This document shows, one piece after another, positions 24,281 to 36,193 of a stretch of DNA of 64,000 bases. A program made the translations under genes and the position numbers. The notes under the pieces were generated by a model. That model ran no database searches. It saw nothing but the letters and a program-made list of their open reading frames with translations, and was not told the DNA's origin. The stretch is from positions 11,994,001 through 12,058,000 of the forward strand of contig OZ005616.1 in the NCBI GenBank assembly GCA_963930655.1, written 5' to 3'. The stretch comes from Myrica gale. Lineage: Eukaryota > Streptophyta > Magnoliopsida > Fagales > Myricaceae. Position 1 is the stretch's first letter, and every line of letters starts with the position of its first letter.

Positions 24281-25995
24281 TAAATTCGGTTTCCATCCCC
24301 TGATCTTGGTTCACTCAATGATTCATGATATGGATGCAATAAATGATGCTTTGTAGTTGCATAATAAAACACAAAAATCACATCATTTATTCATAGATTC
24401 ATAATGGTTCTTGCATGTGTACCCTTTTGGGCCTTTTCTTTTCTTTTGCCAAGTGTACCCTTTCGGGCCTTTTCTTTTCTTTTGTCATTACATGCCCTTT
24501 TTGCTCACTTTGAGCTTCATTAGGGCACTTTTGTGACCCCCTTTCATCAATCAATTTCATCTTTACATCTTTCAGTTCATAGATTCAAACATGCGCAAGT
24601 AACTCATAACATGTTGCATAAAACGTATGAAATATAGGAGATCAAGACTGTGAACTTTAAGCAAACAATTTTTTTTTTTTCATTTACAAGTGTAATTGTG
24701 TACTGTTTGGGCCTCCTGATGGATCAACTTTCCAACTCAAAAGACTCCCTAAGACCATTTAAAAGTAACGGGCTCAAAGATCCATTTGTGAACCGTAACG
24801 GGCCATGTGATTTGGGCCCTCTAAACAGGTTGATTTGGGCTCAAACTTGGGCTTCTACATCTATAAATTCGGTTTTCATCCCCTGATCTTGGTTCACTCA
24901 ATGATTCATGATATGGATGCAATAAATGATGCTTTGTAGTTGCATAATAAAGCACAAAAATCACATCATTTATTCATAGATTCATAATGGTTCTTGCATG
25001 TGTACCCTTTTGGGCCTTTTCTTTTCTTTTGCCAAGTGTACCCTTTCGGGCCTTTTCTTTTCTTTTGTCATTACATGCCCTTTTTGCTCACTTTGAGCTT
25101 CATTAGGGCACTTTTGTGACCCCCTTTCATCAATCAATTTCATCTTTACATCTTTCAGTTCATAGATTCAAACATGCGCAAGTAACTCATAACATGTTGC
25201 ATAAAACGTATGAAATATAGGAGATAAAGACTGTGAACTTTAAGCAAACAATTTCTTTTTTTTTTCATTTACAAGTGTAATTGTGTACTGTTTGGGCCTC
25301 CTGATGGATCAACTTTCCAACTCAAAAGACTCCCTAAGACCATTTAAAAGTAACGGGCTCAAAGATCCATTTGTGGACCGTAACGGGCCATGTGATTTGG
25401 GCCCTCTAAACAGGTTCATTTGGGCTCAAACTTGGGCTTCTACATCTATAAATTCGGTTTCCATCCCCTGATCTTGGTTCACTCAATGATTCATGTTATG
25501 GATGCAATAAATGATGCTTTGTCAGTTGCATAATAAAGCACAAAAATCACATCATTTATTCATAGATTCATAATGGTTCTTGCATGTGTACCCTTTTGGG
25601 CCTTTTCTTTTCTTTTTTCATTCCATGCCCTTTTTGCTTACTTTGAGCTTCATTAGGGCACTTTCGTGACCCCCTTTCATCAATCAATTTCATCTTTACA
25701 TCTTTCAGTTCATAGATTCAAACATGCGCAAGTAACTCATAACATGTTGCATAAAACGTATCAAATATAGGAGATCAAGACTATGAACTTTAAGCACACA
25801 ATTTTTTTTTCATTTACAAGTGTAATTGTGTACTGTTTGGGCCTCCTGATGGATCAGCTTTCCAACTCAAAAGACTCCCTAAGGCCATTTAAAAGTAACG
25901 GGCTCAAAGATCCATTTGTGGACCGTAACGGGCCATGTGATTTGGGCCCTCTAAACAGGTCGATTTGGGCTCAAACTTGGGTTTCTACATCTATT
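24281..25995. repeat. Tandem repeat, unit about 583 bp, 3 copies, inside the solo LTR
   Basis: Units begin TAAATTCGGTTT at 24281, 24864 and 25449 (periods 583 and 585). The third lacks a block containing a second CCTTTTCTTTTCTTTT run and ends at about 25995. All contain TGTACCCTTTTGGGCC, GTGACCCCCTTTCATC and GTAACGGGCCATGTG. Identity is very high. A short frame (MDQLSNSKDSLRPF...) recurs in each unit simply because the DNA is duplicated. Confidence 0.95.
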
Positions 25996-26060
25996 TTTCA
26001 TGATCTACACAGCCATAAAGTCAGTTTTCCAGTTTGGACCTTTTTACATTAACGCTAGTG

Positions 26061-26497
26061 TGAAATGTCGAAACTGCCCTTGAAACCTCCAGGGGCATTT
26101 TCGACCTTTCCACACCTCTGAATGCACTGTAATTTTTCATGGAACCTAATTTTCTCCTATAATACAAGAAAAACAATTTACAAGCCAAAAATCTAAGGAT
26201 TTCATTGGGTTTTTTTGAGAATGTTGAAACTGCCCTTAGAGTCATCCAGGGGCATTTTAGACCTTTCCCGAACTCGGATAGCCCTGAAATTCTTACTGTG
26301 ACCTACTGTACTCCTTTAATACATGCTCACCAATTTTCAGGCGAAAATTCCAAATATTCCGTGGGGCTGTTTTGAGAAATGCCGAAATTGCCCTAAGAGA
26401 CCTCCAGGGGCATTTTCGACCTTTCCCAACCTCAGATTGCCCTGTGATATTTCCAGGGCAAATATCCAAGTATTTCATGGGGTTGTTTTGAACAGTG
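26061..26497. repeat. Tandem repeat, unit about 157 bp, about 2.8 copies, inside the solo LTR
   Basis: Units start near 26061, 26219 and 26376, each with a GAAA-type GTCGAAACTGCCC word, CCAGGGGCATTTT, GACCTTTCC and a closing GGGTTGTTTTGA-like phrase. They are more diverged than the 583-bp units, so this is the older array. Confidence 0.85.
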
Positions 26498-27260
26498 CAC
26501 GATTTTCACTAACAAGGCCTGCCTTTTTCATATGCTCTTTGTGTGTAAAGATCTGTCTCTCTACACTTATAAATTATCTATAAGATTTAAATATGAAGTG
26601 ACCAGTAAGCATTTATAGAATTTTAAAACCAACATGCTGAAATAGACATGTCCAACAACTTATACAATTCAATTGATTTTCTACAATATTCTCCCAACAC
26701 AGATCATGCAAACTACCCCTTACCTCAAACGTATTTGTCTGAATTTCTCACCTGAACAACAGAACATTTTGTTAGGGCAAGAAAATATAAAAGTTGTTAA
26801 ATGAAAAAGTGCAGACCAAAAATTATCCTGGGCCCTTCCTTTCCTATGGGTTTTCCCTTTCTCTCTTGCTTTGGTCAACTGGATTTTCCCTTTAGGTTAG
26901 TGGTTATGTTGGTAGCAAGTTGGTAGAAAGGTAAGTTTTGCTCTCTTTGTCGTGCAAATAAATAGGCTTAAGGTTAATTCCCCCTAGCCAGCCTTCGAAG
27001 CCTACCCTAGTCTAGACAAAATATTAGAGAATCATCTGTCAACCAATCGTAAAAAGCCATCAAAGTTACCTCATAACTTACGTAACTTTGCTAAAGAGTG
27101 AGGTAATGGACGGGCCAATCACAAGACTCCACTTAAACTTTAAGATAAGAATGCATTTAATGCGTTATATATGGTTAAGACACGTAGAAGAGTGACATAA
27201 GAAAGTAGTACGTCATGTGCATGAAATCACAAATTTCCCGAGCATGCAATGTTCAACACA

Positions 27261-27480
27261 CTCGGGCAGCCTTGTAATTACATCTTTACCCCTGTCAGCC
27301 CTACCCTGTCATGCATAACTCGGCCAACCCTGTAATTATAGGTTTACCCCTGTCAGCCCTGCCCTGTCATGCATAACTCGGCCAGCCCTGTAATTATAGC
27401 TTTACCCCTGTCAGCCCTACTCTGTCATGCATAACTCGGACAACCCTATAATTACAGCTTTGCCCCTGTCAGCCCAACTA
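27261..27480. repeat. Tandem repeat, unit 58 bp, about 3.8 copies, inside the solo LTR
   Basis: Units start CTCGG at 27261, 27319, 27377 and 27435, exactly 58 bp apart. Each has CCTGTAATTA, TTTACCCCTGTCAGCCCT and TGTCATGCATAA. Confidence 0.95.
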
Positions 27481-27743
27481 TTCGTGTAAAAATAATACGT
27501 ATAAAATATAATTTCCATAAAAACTATATTTTAGATATAAAAACTATTAAATAGGTAAATTCAACAAGAGATGGATAAAACTCAAAATGAAATAATATGC
27601 AAACAAATGTAAACACTTATTTAAAGAATTGATTTTTAAGCTTTATAAAGTAATAATTTAGACTTATTTAAATTGAAAAACTCTAAAGAGTATATTATTT
27701 AATAAGTCAAACAACTATAGATAAAGCGGATTGTCACAATAAT

Positions 27744-28374
27744 GTATCAAGTTTAATAGTTTAAGTTACCGTTATAAAATGAGTGGTAATTTGATGATGT
27801 AAAGCATAACTTTCTCAATAAAAACAAGAAAATTGAAATGTTGTTAGTTCTATCGTGCCATGTGAATCCAAGAAAAGTATAAAAAAACAAGAAAAAAACA
27901 AAAACACAAAAGATTAGGAGATTGTGCAGTTGAGCAAAAAGTTATTTTTTTTATAAATGCATTTGGAGTTTGGTCATGATTAATCTTTTAGGCATGTGTA
28001 ATTTTCCATTCCACCTACACCCAATAATTAATGAATCATATTAGATTATCGAGTAACTCGAAATGAATTATTAAAGAAATATTTCAAACTTTTAATCTAC
28101 AACATATTCAGGATAAACTTGCATTTGAGTTCAGTGTTTGGTTATGAGTAAACAAAACGTTTGGACGAAAAAATTGATTTTGAAATAAGGAACTCTTTTA
28201 GGAGGGCATGAAACAAACATAGCTAATTTATGATGTGAGACAATATGGTCGTCCCAACCCTAAAGCACCACTAGGCTCCCCTAATCCCAAACTTCGAGAG
28301 ACCCTTAGGCCCGATCCATGAGACCCGAGCTGATAAGAGACGTGATCAATAAAGATCAAGCAATCTGCTTAGGA
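27744..28374. other. AT-rich intergenic stretch between two solo LTRs
   Basis: No gene recognised. The last about 130 bp before 28375 are more GC-rich but carry no domain. Confidence 0.45.
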
Positions 28375-28583
28375 CTTCTTGTTGGAATCGTAGGATCAGT
28401 GCAGCGGAAGATAGGATCGTTGAAATCAGAGCAGCCCAAGCGTTCTACCTCCTTCAGATCCACGCACACAGCTTTGAGAGAGAAGAATCATATAGAGAGA
28501 GAAAGTAGAGAGAGAAGCTGTCTTTCGTGAAAACGAAATTTCTCGTTAATCATCTTCGTCTTTTCTCAAATGAATTTCTGAGC

Positions 28584-28592
28584 TATTTATAA
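28584..28592 (+). promoter_or_regulatory. Candidate TATA box of the Copia-like solo LTR
   Basis: TATTTATAA in a GAGC...TGGCTGG context about 205 bp inside the LTR. Confidence 0.5.
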
Positions 28593-29553
28593 TGGCTGGC
28601 TCAGAACTCAACTGTGCTATAGCGTGGGATCTTTAGGGATCTCAAATCTCGGCCGTAGGATCATCATGAAAAACTCTTTTTCATTAACCCCCTTATATTC
28701 TGTATTCCGAATTTATGAGCTTCTACAAGTTGTGATCATGTCCATTAACATATCACAATTGATCCCCGAGATAATGAGACTGTTTTTTTGAAATCTCTTT
28801 TGCTAACAATTATATGCTTATTTATCCTTCCACCATACTATATTCCACATGAGCTAATAGGACCGGAATAATATCACCGATTAAGTCCCTAGCTCATATA
28901 ATTCTTAATTCTTAGTCTGTGCCTAGTCGGACTTCCAAAACTTTTTGAAAAAACTTTTTCGCAAATATTTACTTAATATATTATATAAGTAAAACTCGTG
29001 AAAACACTTTTCACAAAATCTCGCTGCAACGTTTTTACAGGAGTCCAACAATATACAACCATAATGAATATACTGCCTCATCAAGAGACTGGTGGATTCC
29101 ATATTGAACAATTATACAAATTCACTTATTACGCACAAGACCCAACATTGTCTGGAATATTTGATCTGCGAAAGATCATCACCAAATGACTTAGTCAAAG
29201 GACAATCACACAACAAGCAAACCTACACAACTCTCTCAGGTCTAAGGACAATATAAGCTAATTGTGCTGAATAACATTCTCTACATCAGTGATCATTTTC
29301 AGAAGGTATTCATAGTTGATCCCGTTCAGTGCATGTACTCTTACATTACACACACTCGTCTGCTTAAGGACACCACCTCAATGACGGAGTCCATCATTCT
29401 ATCTTATAGAGGCACAACAAGTGTAGACCTATTTGTACATTATCATGTACCTCGGTCTAGAACAAAGTGAGTCAACAAGGATCCCAAAAGTCATACTCCC
29501 CGCCTCCGATTAATTAATCATTGGCCTGACTTTTCTACAATGTTGCTCAACTA

Positions 29554-29625
29554 TATGACATCTTATGTCATTATAAATATGACATCTTATGTCATTGCAA
29601 ATATGACATCCTATGTCATTGCATG
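29554..29625. repeat. 24-bp tandem repeat, 3 copies, in the solo LTR
   Basis: TATGACATCTTATGTCATT recurs at a period of 24 bp (GACATC at 29557, 29581, 29605). Each unit contains ATGACAT/ATGTCAT, an inverted pair. Confidence 0.9.
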
Positions 29626-29720
29626 TACCCAAAATAATATACAAGTGATTAAAAAATAATAATAATTATCTCATAATTATGCAAAATGATTGGTTTTGAG
29701 GGCATACATCTAACACTTCT

Positions 29721-30954
29721 TTCTCTCCTATTCCTCTGAGAGCCAATCTCTCTTTCTTCCCCGGCGGTTTGCCTAGTTCTTCCCAGTTTCCATCTTAGAT
29801 GGATCCGATCTTTCTATTTCTTCTATTATCATGCCATGAACTAATTCTTACCCGATCGTTTTCTGTTTTGATCAATTCTGATAGTTCTTGGTTTTTTTTT
29901 TCTTGGTGTTCTTGGTTTTTTCTGCTGCTCTCATGGATGATCTTCCTTCTACTATGGATATTATTACTAGGAAAACTGAAGAAATGCTATGGGATTCCCT
30001 TTTCTGGTCGAATATCTCTCAACATGGGCATGGCCAACCATACGTCTAGCATGGTGTCGAATATCTCTTTCCCCTGGTATGGCAGACTTCGCTCTCTCTT
30101 GTTTCGAACCAAAGGAAGTTGGTCTTCCTACTTCACCGGTTGTTACTGGTGACCTGTTGGACTCACTTGAGACTCCTAATCATGATCTATCTGAGTTTCC
30201 TCTTCAGACTCTGGAGGAATTCCTTGATGCAACTGCTCGTCGTCCTATTAATCGCCCTGGCTTTGCGCTTGGTCCATGTCCAACTAGACCAACCTCTCTG
30301 TTTGCCTCCATGCATGCTTCGAATGTGCCTTCTACAGAGCTGGTCCCTTTTTATGGTCCTCTTCCCACTGACTATACTTGGAGTTCTAAGGGTACCACCC
30401 AAGGGGTGAAGTATGGGAATTTGGTGATCATACGACATTGCACCCAAAATTTGCAATCTTGTGCCCCTCGTCTGCTATGTGTGGTGTTGCCACGGTGTCC
30501 AAGTCCACGCATCTACTCCCCCATGCAGAGGTTTATTCCAATGTACCCATCACTGGTTCTTCTTCACAGGCTAAAGGCAAGCGGAAGCTAGAAGATTTTC
30601 CTGTTATGGGACCACCAACAACTGGAAAGAGGCTTGCTCTCTCTTCGGCCATGCCTACTCTTTCTTTGGGTTCTCCTCCACTTATTGGTGTTGTTAGGGT
30701 TGCTGAAACTGTTGCTGTGTACCCTCATGTGGATGTCCCCCATTGTGCACCCTCATGTGGATGATCCGATATTGGCTATCCTGCGCCAATCAAAGAAATC
30801 CTTGACGACTTTTAAAAGGAACTAGACTCGTCTTAATAAACTGGCAAAGGCTCGTAGGGCAAAGGCATTGACCCTTTATGATGACCATTTTTCTGTTATG
30901 ATGGACTCTGATGTGAATGACGCTGCACTTAAACTGTCTCCACCTGCTCCATGA
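29721..30954 (+). pseudogene. LINE ORF1 relic (5' part of an L1-type retrotransposon)
   Basis: A C/T-rich leader precedes ATG at 29933 (MDDLPSTMDIITRKTEEMLW), the usual style of a plant LINE ORF1 start. Stops and frameshifts interrupt it repeatedly. Later frames contain a Pro/Ser-rich part and, just before ORF2, a basic stretch (RLNKLAKARRAKAL) and DSDVNDAALKLSP. No zinc knuckle could be read. The identification rests mainly on its position directly upstream of a recognisable ORF2. Confidence 0.6.
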
Positions 30955-31544
30955 TTATGATCTCTTGGAATTTCCGAGGCCTTGGGTAAGCCTCGGTCAG
31001 TCGTGCTCTTAGGGCCTTTATATCTAACTATAATCTGGACTGTGTGTTTCTGTTAGAAACTAAGTTAAGAGAACGTCAAACTACTACTACTGTATATAAG
31101 TTTGGCTTCTCTCTTTTCGCTTTTATTCCACCTGTAGGATCTAGAGGTGGTTTGTTGGTTATGTGGCGTCCCAGTCTTCCTGTAAATATTATTTGCTATT
31201 CTGAATGGATGTTAAACATGTTTGTGTATCCTGATCCTCCTCAGCAATCTTTCTTACTTACTTTGGCTTGTGGTTCGTCTCGTTACTCGGATAAACCTCA
31301 ATTTTGAGATTTTTTTGCACTCTTTGGCTTCCGCTCACTCATAATCATGGCTCTTAATGAGTGACTTTAATTCTGTGGCTAGTCAAGATGAAAAAAGGGG
31401 TGGACGTCCGTTCTCTACTTCCTCTGCTGGTGGTTTGAGTCATTTTATTAATTCTTGTGGACTAGTGAATATGGGTTTTCATGGTAATTCTTTTACATGG
31501 AATAATGATCGTGGTGGTTGTGCAAATATCATAGAAAGACTTGA
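30955..31544 (+). pseudogene. LINE ORF2, endonuclease (EEP) part, broken
   Basis: Frames give SWNFRGLG, then RALRAFISNYNLDCVFLLET, the signature start of plant L1 apurinic-type endonucleases. Then come SRGGLLVMWR, SDFNSVAS, and GFHGNSFTWNND with IIERLD at the insertion point. Stops and shifts separate the blocks. The frame is cut at the CTTGA target of the gypsy insertion and resumes in the same sense at 36856 with RGLTNQK. Confidence 0.85.
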
Positions 31545-31985
31545 TGTTATGATCCTTGATGAGGATCATGGGTAAGAGGGAAGATTTGGATTCATAGAAG
31601 AGGAATCGGCTTTGTGTTAGGAGACTTCGGGGAGTTTGGGGAAGATTCACGAAGACTTGAGTGGGGTTGAGTTAAGGTGGTCGGCCATTATGTTTGGGCC
31701 GGGTCAAACCCTTGTGAAAGGGCCATATGTTATTGCTTTCTTAGTTTTGGGTAGCCCACTGTTTGGGCCTTATCTGCTTTAGTCCATCGGGGCCTTGTTG
31801 GCCAAATTAGCTCTAGTATAAGTTTTGCTAGTATTGCATTATGTTACTATCGAAAGGAATTAATACAAACAATTACGGAGATTGACTCTCTAGAATAGAG
31901 TTGGTTACTGATTCCACAATTTCTTACATTCATCCAAATACCATTCATTCCACTAATATCCTTTGCATCCAGCGGGTACATTACA
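31545..31985 (+). repeat. 5' LTR of the chromovirus
   Basis: Begins TGTTATGATCC and ends GGGTACATTACA. Against the 3' LTR I count about 15 substitutions over about 409 aligned bases, plus one indel of about 31 bp (GGGGAAGATTCACGAAGACT... present only here) and two single-base indels. Confidence 0.95.
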
Positions 31986-31987
31986 TC

Positions 31988-31999
31988 TGGTATCAGAGG
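31988..31999 (+). promoter_or_regulatory. Primer-binding site, initiator tRNA-Met type
   Basis: TGGTATCAGAGG lies two bases after the 5' LTR, complementary to the 3' end of plant initiator tRNA-Met. Confidence 0.9.
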
Positions 32000-32017
32000 A
32001 TTGATCCTTGCTCTCAA

Positions 32018-33052
32018 ATGGCGGAAGGCACCAGACTTGCTACAATTGAGAAGGGGCTTGACAGTCTTCAGCGGCAGCAAGACAAACAGTAACAAGTTCT
32101 AGAAAGTATAGCTCAGCAGTTGATGAATATCACTGACAGCCTGGAAACTTTATCCAAACAGCACGACAAAACACCAGAAGATACTAGAGGGTTACTAATC
32201 CATTCTAATAGTGATGATGGAGCTTCTGGATCTAGTGGAGGACCATAGATCAAGCCATTAAAACCGGAATTTCCTAGGTTTCATTGGGAAAATCCAATAG
32301 CATGGATTTACAAGGCAAATCAGTTTTACATGTATTATAAAACACCTTTCCACATGGAGGGTGATGCTCTAACTTGGTTTCAAGATGCTAAGGAGGTAGG
32401 AACTTTTACCAGTTGGGAGGCTTTTACCAAGACACTCTACATACGCTTTGGACCTATGGCTTACGACGATTCTATGGAAGATATGCATCGTTTGAGACAA
32501 ACAGGTTCTATTCTAGAATATAAATCTCAATTTGAGGTTATTTCTAACAGGATTCAAGGCATGACTGCAAAAAAATAAACTAAGTTGTTTCATTACTAGT
32601 TTGAAAGATGAGATTCGTTTTTAGTTGTTGAGTCCACCTACTTTGAATGCTGCTTTTGGATTGGCTAAAATTCAGGAGGAAAATATAATGACTATGAGAA
32701 GGAGTTTGAGAACCAGATATACAGATGCCAAACAACCATTTCCCCAATCCAAGCGAAACACAAACACACCATGGGGGGGGGGGGGTAACCAAAAAACATT
32801 CACCAACCAAACTTGGGGGGAAACAATAAACAACCAGACCAGAAAACCTTCAATAAACCCAGATTTCCCATTCAACGCCTTACATCTGAACAAATGAGGG
32901 AGAGAAGAGAGAAAGGATTCTGTTATAATTGTGATGAAAAATGGAATTTAAAGCATCAATGTAAGGGCAAAAAAATATTTATGTTAGAAGAGGTGGAGTG
33001 GGTTTCGGATGAGGAGGAAGAGGAAGAGGAGCTGAATGAGATGTGTGGATAA
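32018..33052 (+). pseudogene. Chromovirus gag (capsid and zinc knuckle), broken
   Basis: A start MAEGTRLATIEKGLDSL is followed by a stop after about 25 codons. Other frames give the Retrotrans_gag core (MEGDALTWFQDAKEVG, LYIRFGP, YKSQFEVISNRIQGM). The nucleocapsid part reads RREKGFCYNCDEKWNLKHQC, the knuckle variant typical of plant chromoviruses, then an acidic tail. A G-run at about 32774-32785 probably marks a slippage site. Confidence 0.85.
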
Positions 33053-33099
33053 CAAGACTTAGAAGAAGATAAAGAGGGTATCCCAACAATATCACTACA

Positions 33100-33460
33100 T
33101 GCTATTGTTGGAACACCAAATCCTAAAACCATGAGACTCATCGGGAAGATTGGCAAGAGTGAAATGGTGATACTAGTGGATATTGGTAGTACCCATAATT
33201 TTCTTGACCCAGCTATTGTAGCTCAAAACAAACTTCCTATTCAACATACTAAGCATATTACAGTCAAGGTGGCAAATGGTGATTCCATGTTTAGTGAAAG
33301 ACAGTGTGAGCAGATCGCATTTCGAGTACAGCGAAGTGTTTTCTCTACTGATTTTTATGCACTAACACTTGGTGGTTGTGAAGTCATCCTAGGATTTTAT
33401 TGGCTGAAAACTCTAGGTCCTATCTTATGGGATTTTATACAACTAAAAATGACATTCTAA
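33100..33460 (+). pseudogene. Chromovirus aspartic protease region
   Basis: ILVDIGSTHNFLD matches the family's active-site block, normally D-S-G-S-T-H-N-F; here Ser is Ile. VANGDSMFSE and LGGCEVILGFYWLKTLGPI follow, with the usual 'LGxxWL' replaced by 'LGFYWL'. The frame stops at 33458-33460. Confidence 0.85.
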
Positions 33461-33565
33461 TGGGAAAGGAAGAAGGTGGAGTTGTATGGATTGTGTCCTA
33501 AGGAGTGGATTGTTGAGGAAGCTTAGAAGTTCAGCATCTCATCGAACACCGAAAAAAGGGACTTA

Positions 33566-34606
33566 GTGCTCAAGCTCTTATGCCAACTAGATGAGGCTGT
33601 GAACACTGCAACACCAGCTCAAATATCAGAGCTACTACAGGAGTTTGATTCAGTTTTTGGTGAGCCTAAAGGGCTACCACCACCTAGAAGCTATGACCAT
33701 CAGATTATACTCAAAGAAGAAACTGCACCAGTGTGTGTAAGACCATATCATTATCCTTACTACCAAAAAGGGGAGATAGAGAAGATTGTCCGGGAGTTAT
33801 TGGAGTTAGGAGCTATTAGATATAGCCCATCCCCCTTCTCCTCTCACGTGTTGCGAGTGAGGAAAGCCGATGGAAGGTTGAGGATGTGTATTGACTATCG
33901 TGCACTTAACAAGGAAACGGCCAAGGACAAGTTTTCTATTCCTATTGTGGATGAATTATTAGATGAATTGAATGATGCTACGATATTTTCAAAGCTGGAT
34001 TTGAGGTCCAGTTATAATCAGATTTGGGTGAGACCCGAGGACATCCCTAAAACTTCCTTTTGTACCCACGATAGCCACTATGAATTTCTGGTTATGCCCT
34101 TTGGGCTAACCAACGCCCCTTCCACTTTTCAGGGGCTGATAAATGACATTTTCAGGGATTACTTGAGGAAATTTTTGTTTGTATTTTTTGACGACATTTT
34201 GGTTTATAGTAAGAGTTTAGAGGAGCATGTCCAGGACCTCAAATTGGTTTTAGAAGTGCTGAAGGCACATCAACTCTTGGCTAAACTATCTAAGTGTCGG
34301 TTCGGTTATGAAGAGATTGGGTATCTGGGTCATTTAATATTTGCCCAAGGAGTGAAGGCTGATCCTAGTAAGATTGAGTCTATGCTTCAATGGCCTACAC
34401 CGAAGCATATCAAGTCTTTAAGGGGTTTTCTTGGACTGACATGGTATTATTGCAAGTTCATAAGGGGTTATGGACAAATTGCAGCTCCCCTAACTCAGCT
34501 ACAGAAGAAGAACTCCTTCAGCTGGTCAGAAGAGGCGACAGTGGCTTTCCAACAATTAAAGGCAGCTATGACTACACCTCCAGTCTTGACACTACCAGAG
34601 TTTTGA
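33566..34606 (+). pseudogene. Chromovirus reverse transcriptase
   Basis: A 346-residue open frame holds the RT domain: VRPYHYPYYQKGEIEK, SSHVLRVRKADGRLRMCIDY, FSKLDLRSSYNQI, FLVMPFGLTNAPSTFQ and the catalytic FFDDILVYSKSLEEH box. The aspartates are intact. It ends with a premature TGA where the connection to RNase H should continue (LPEF-stop-KPFTIECDA). Confidence 0.93.
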
Positions 34607-35030
34607 AAACCATTCACTATTGAATGTGATGCATGTGGGGTTGGAATTGGGGTTGTGCTTATGCAAGGAAACAGACCCATAGCCTATTTTCAAGCACTGA
34701 AAGGTAGACTATTACAACTATCAACTTATGAGAATGAATTGTATGCCTTGGTGTGTGCTGTGCAAAAATGGAGACCTTACTTGGTGGGGGCAAACTTTTG
34801 AGATTCGGACTGATAAGCAAAGCCTCAAGTTTTTACTTGAGCAAAAGGTGGGAAACCCCATTCAACAGAAATGGCTCACAAAGTTATTGAGGTATGATTT
34901 TTCCATAATGTACAAGAAGGGAAAGGAGAATAAAGCTGCAGATGCTCTCTCCCGTAGGGATGAAGGGGGTATTAATCCTACATTATCAGTGATTACCTTT
35001 CCACATTCTACTTGGCTGGAGGAATTGTGA
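34607..35030 (+). pseudogene. Chromovirus RNase H, frameshifted
   Basis: After the stop the same frame gives ECDACGVGIGVVLMQ and YENELYALVCAVQKWRPYL. A frameshift near 34790 leads to EIRTDKQSLKFLLEQK and KGKENKAADALSR, the C-terminal RNase H blocks. Confidence 0.88.
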
Positions 35031-35054
35031 AAGGGTTACTCTATTGATCCTAAT

Positions 35055-36031
35055 ATGAGTGACTTATTCACTAAGGTGCAAAATGGGGTGTTATCAGATC
35101 CAAAATTCACCTTAAGGAATAAGATTTTACTGCATAAAGGGTGTATTTATCTTAGCAAAACTACGGGGTTGAAGGACCAAGTTTTACAACACATTCACAA
35201 TAGTCCTACAACTGGTCACTCGGGCTATCATAAGACATTACACAGGGCTAAATCTGACTTCTACTGGCCAGGCATGAAAAATGACATCAGATCTTATGTT
35301 CGGGAGTGTGATACTTGCCAAAGGAACAAGACCGAGACTCTGGCACCTGCCGATTAACTACAAAATCTTCCAATCCCTCACCAAAGTTGGACGGACATTT
35401 CCATGGATTTTATAGAGGGTTTACCCCTTTCCAGAGGTGATACGGTTATTTTTGTGGTGGTGGACAGGTTTACTAAGTACTCTCATTTCATTGGGACTTC
35501 TCACCCATACTCAGCTCATACCATAGCTCACCTCTTTATAGCACATGTTTTCAAACTCCATGGCATGCCATCTACCATCGTCTCTGACTGTGATCCAGTA
35601 TTTCTGAGTGATTTCTGGCAGGAACTGTTTAGACTACAGGGCACAACTCTGCATATCACCTTCAAAGTGATGGTCAGACCGAGGTGGTCAATAAGTGTGT
35701 GGGACACTACTTGAGGTGCTACTGTGGTAAGAAACCTAAATTTTGGGTGGACTGGTTACCCTTAGCCGAATGGTGGTACAACACCATTTATCACATGTCC
35801 ACCAAATTAACCCCATTTGAAGCCCTCTACGACTACCTGCCACCCAAACTCTTAAACTATGTTGCTCAGACTACACAAAACGCAGTCGTAAAGATTGAAT
35901 TGAAGACCAGAGATCAAATTATTGCAATTCTCAAGCATAATCTAAAAGCAGCACAAGAACGAGATAAAGGCCAATATGATAAGAGGCACACCGAACGCAT
36001 ATTTGCGGAAGGAGATTGGGTTTACCTGTGA
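35055..36031 (+). pseudogene. Chromovirus integrase, frameshifted
   Basis: The HHCC zinc finger is readable (HNSPTTGHSGYHKT ... CDTCQRNK), then a stop, then SMDFIEGLP with the first catalytic Asp, SDCDPVFLSDFW with the second, and a shift of frame near 35670 across the block holding the catalytic Glu. A further frame (35684-36031) contains WLPLAEWWYNTIYH and ends in YDKRHTERIFAEGDWVYL, after which a TGA interrupts the GPY module. Confidence 0.88.
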
Positions 36032-36193
36032 ATTCACCCTTATCGCCAAAAGACCTTGGCTTTTCATAAAAGCCTCAAACTTTCTCCCAGATTCTTCGGT
36101 CCTTTTCAGATCACTCAACGAAAAGGAGAGGTTGCGTACCGATTAGACTTACTAGCTGAAGCTCGCATCCATCCCGTGTTCCATGTCTTCTGA

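Larger units (their letters stand above)
23355..27743. mobile_element. Very large solo LTR (4379 bp) with TSD ATAAT, probably Ty3/gypsy
   Basis: The LTR starts TGTCACGCCCCG at 23360 and ends GGATTGTCACA at 27738. It is flanked by perfect ATAAT copies (23355-23359, 27739-27743). TG...CA ends, a 5-bp target duplication and no coding content or primer-binding site make it a solo LTR. The TGTCACGCCCC start and great length suggest a Tat/Ogre- or Tekay-like gypsy family; that assignment is inference. It contains three different tandem arrays (next entries) and an AT-rich 3' part. A TATA-like TTATATATGG lies near 27164. Confidence 0.85.
28375..29720 (+). mobile_element. Solo LTR (1336 bp) with TSD CTTCT, Copia-like
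   Basis: The LTR runs from TGTTGGAATCG (28380) to CATCTAACA (29715), flanked by perfect CTTCT copies (28375-28379, 29716-29720). TGTTRG...CYAACA ends and a 5-bp duplication are diagnostic. A TATTTATAA box at 28584 sets a plus orientation. A 24-bp triplicated segment lies near the 3' end. No internal region remains. Confidence 0.88.

Noticed and set aside
24650..26052. Conserved 62-89 residue frames in three tandem copies as a protein family
   Set aside because: They recur only because the DNA unit is duplicated; no start context, domain or codon pattern supports translation.
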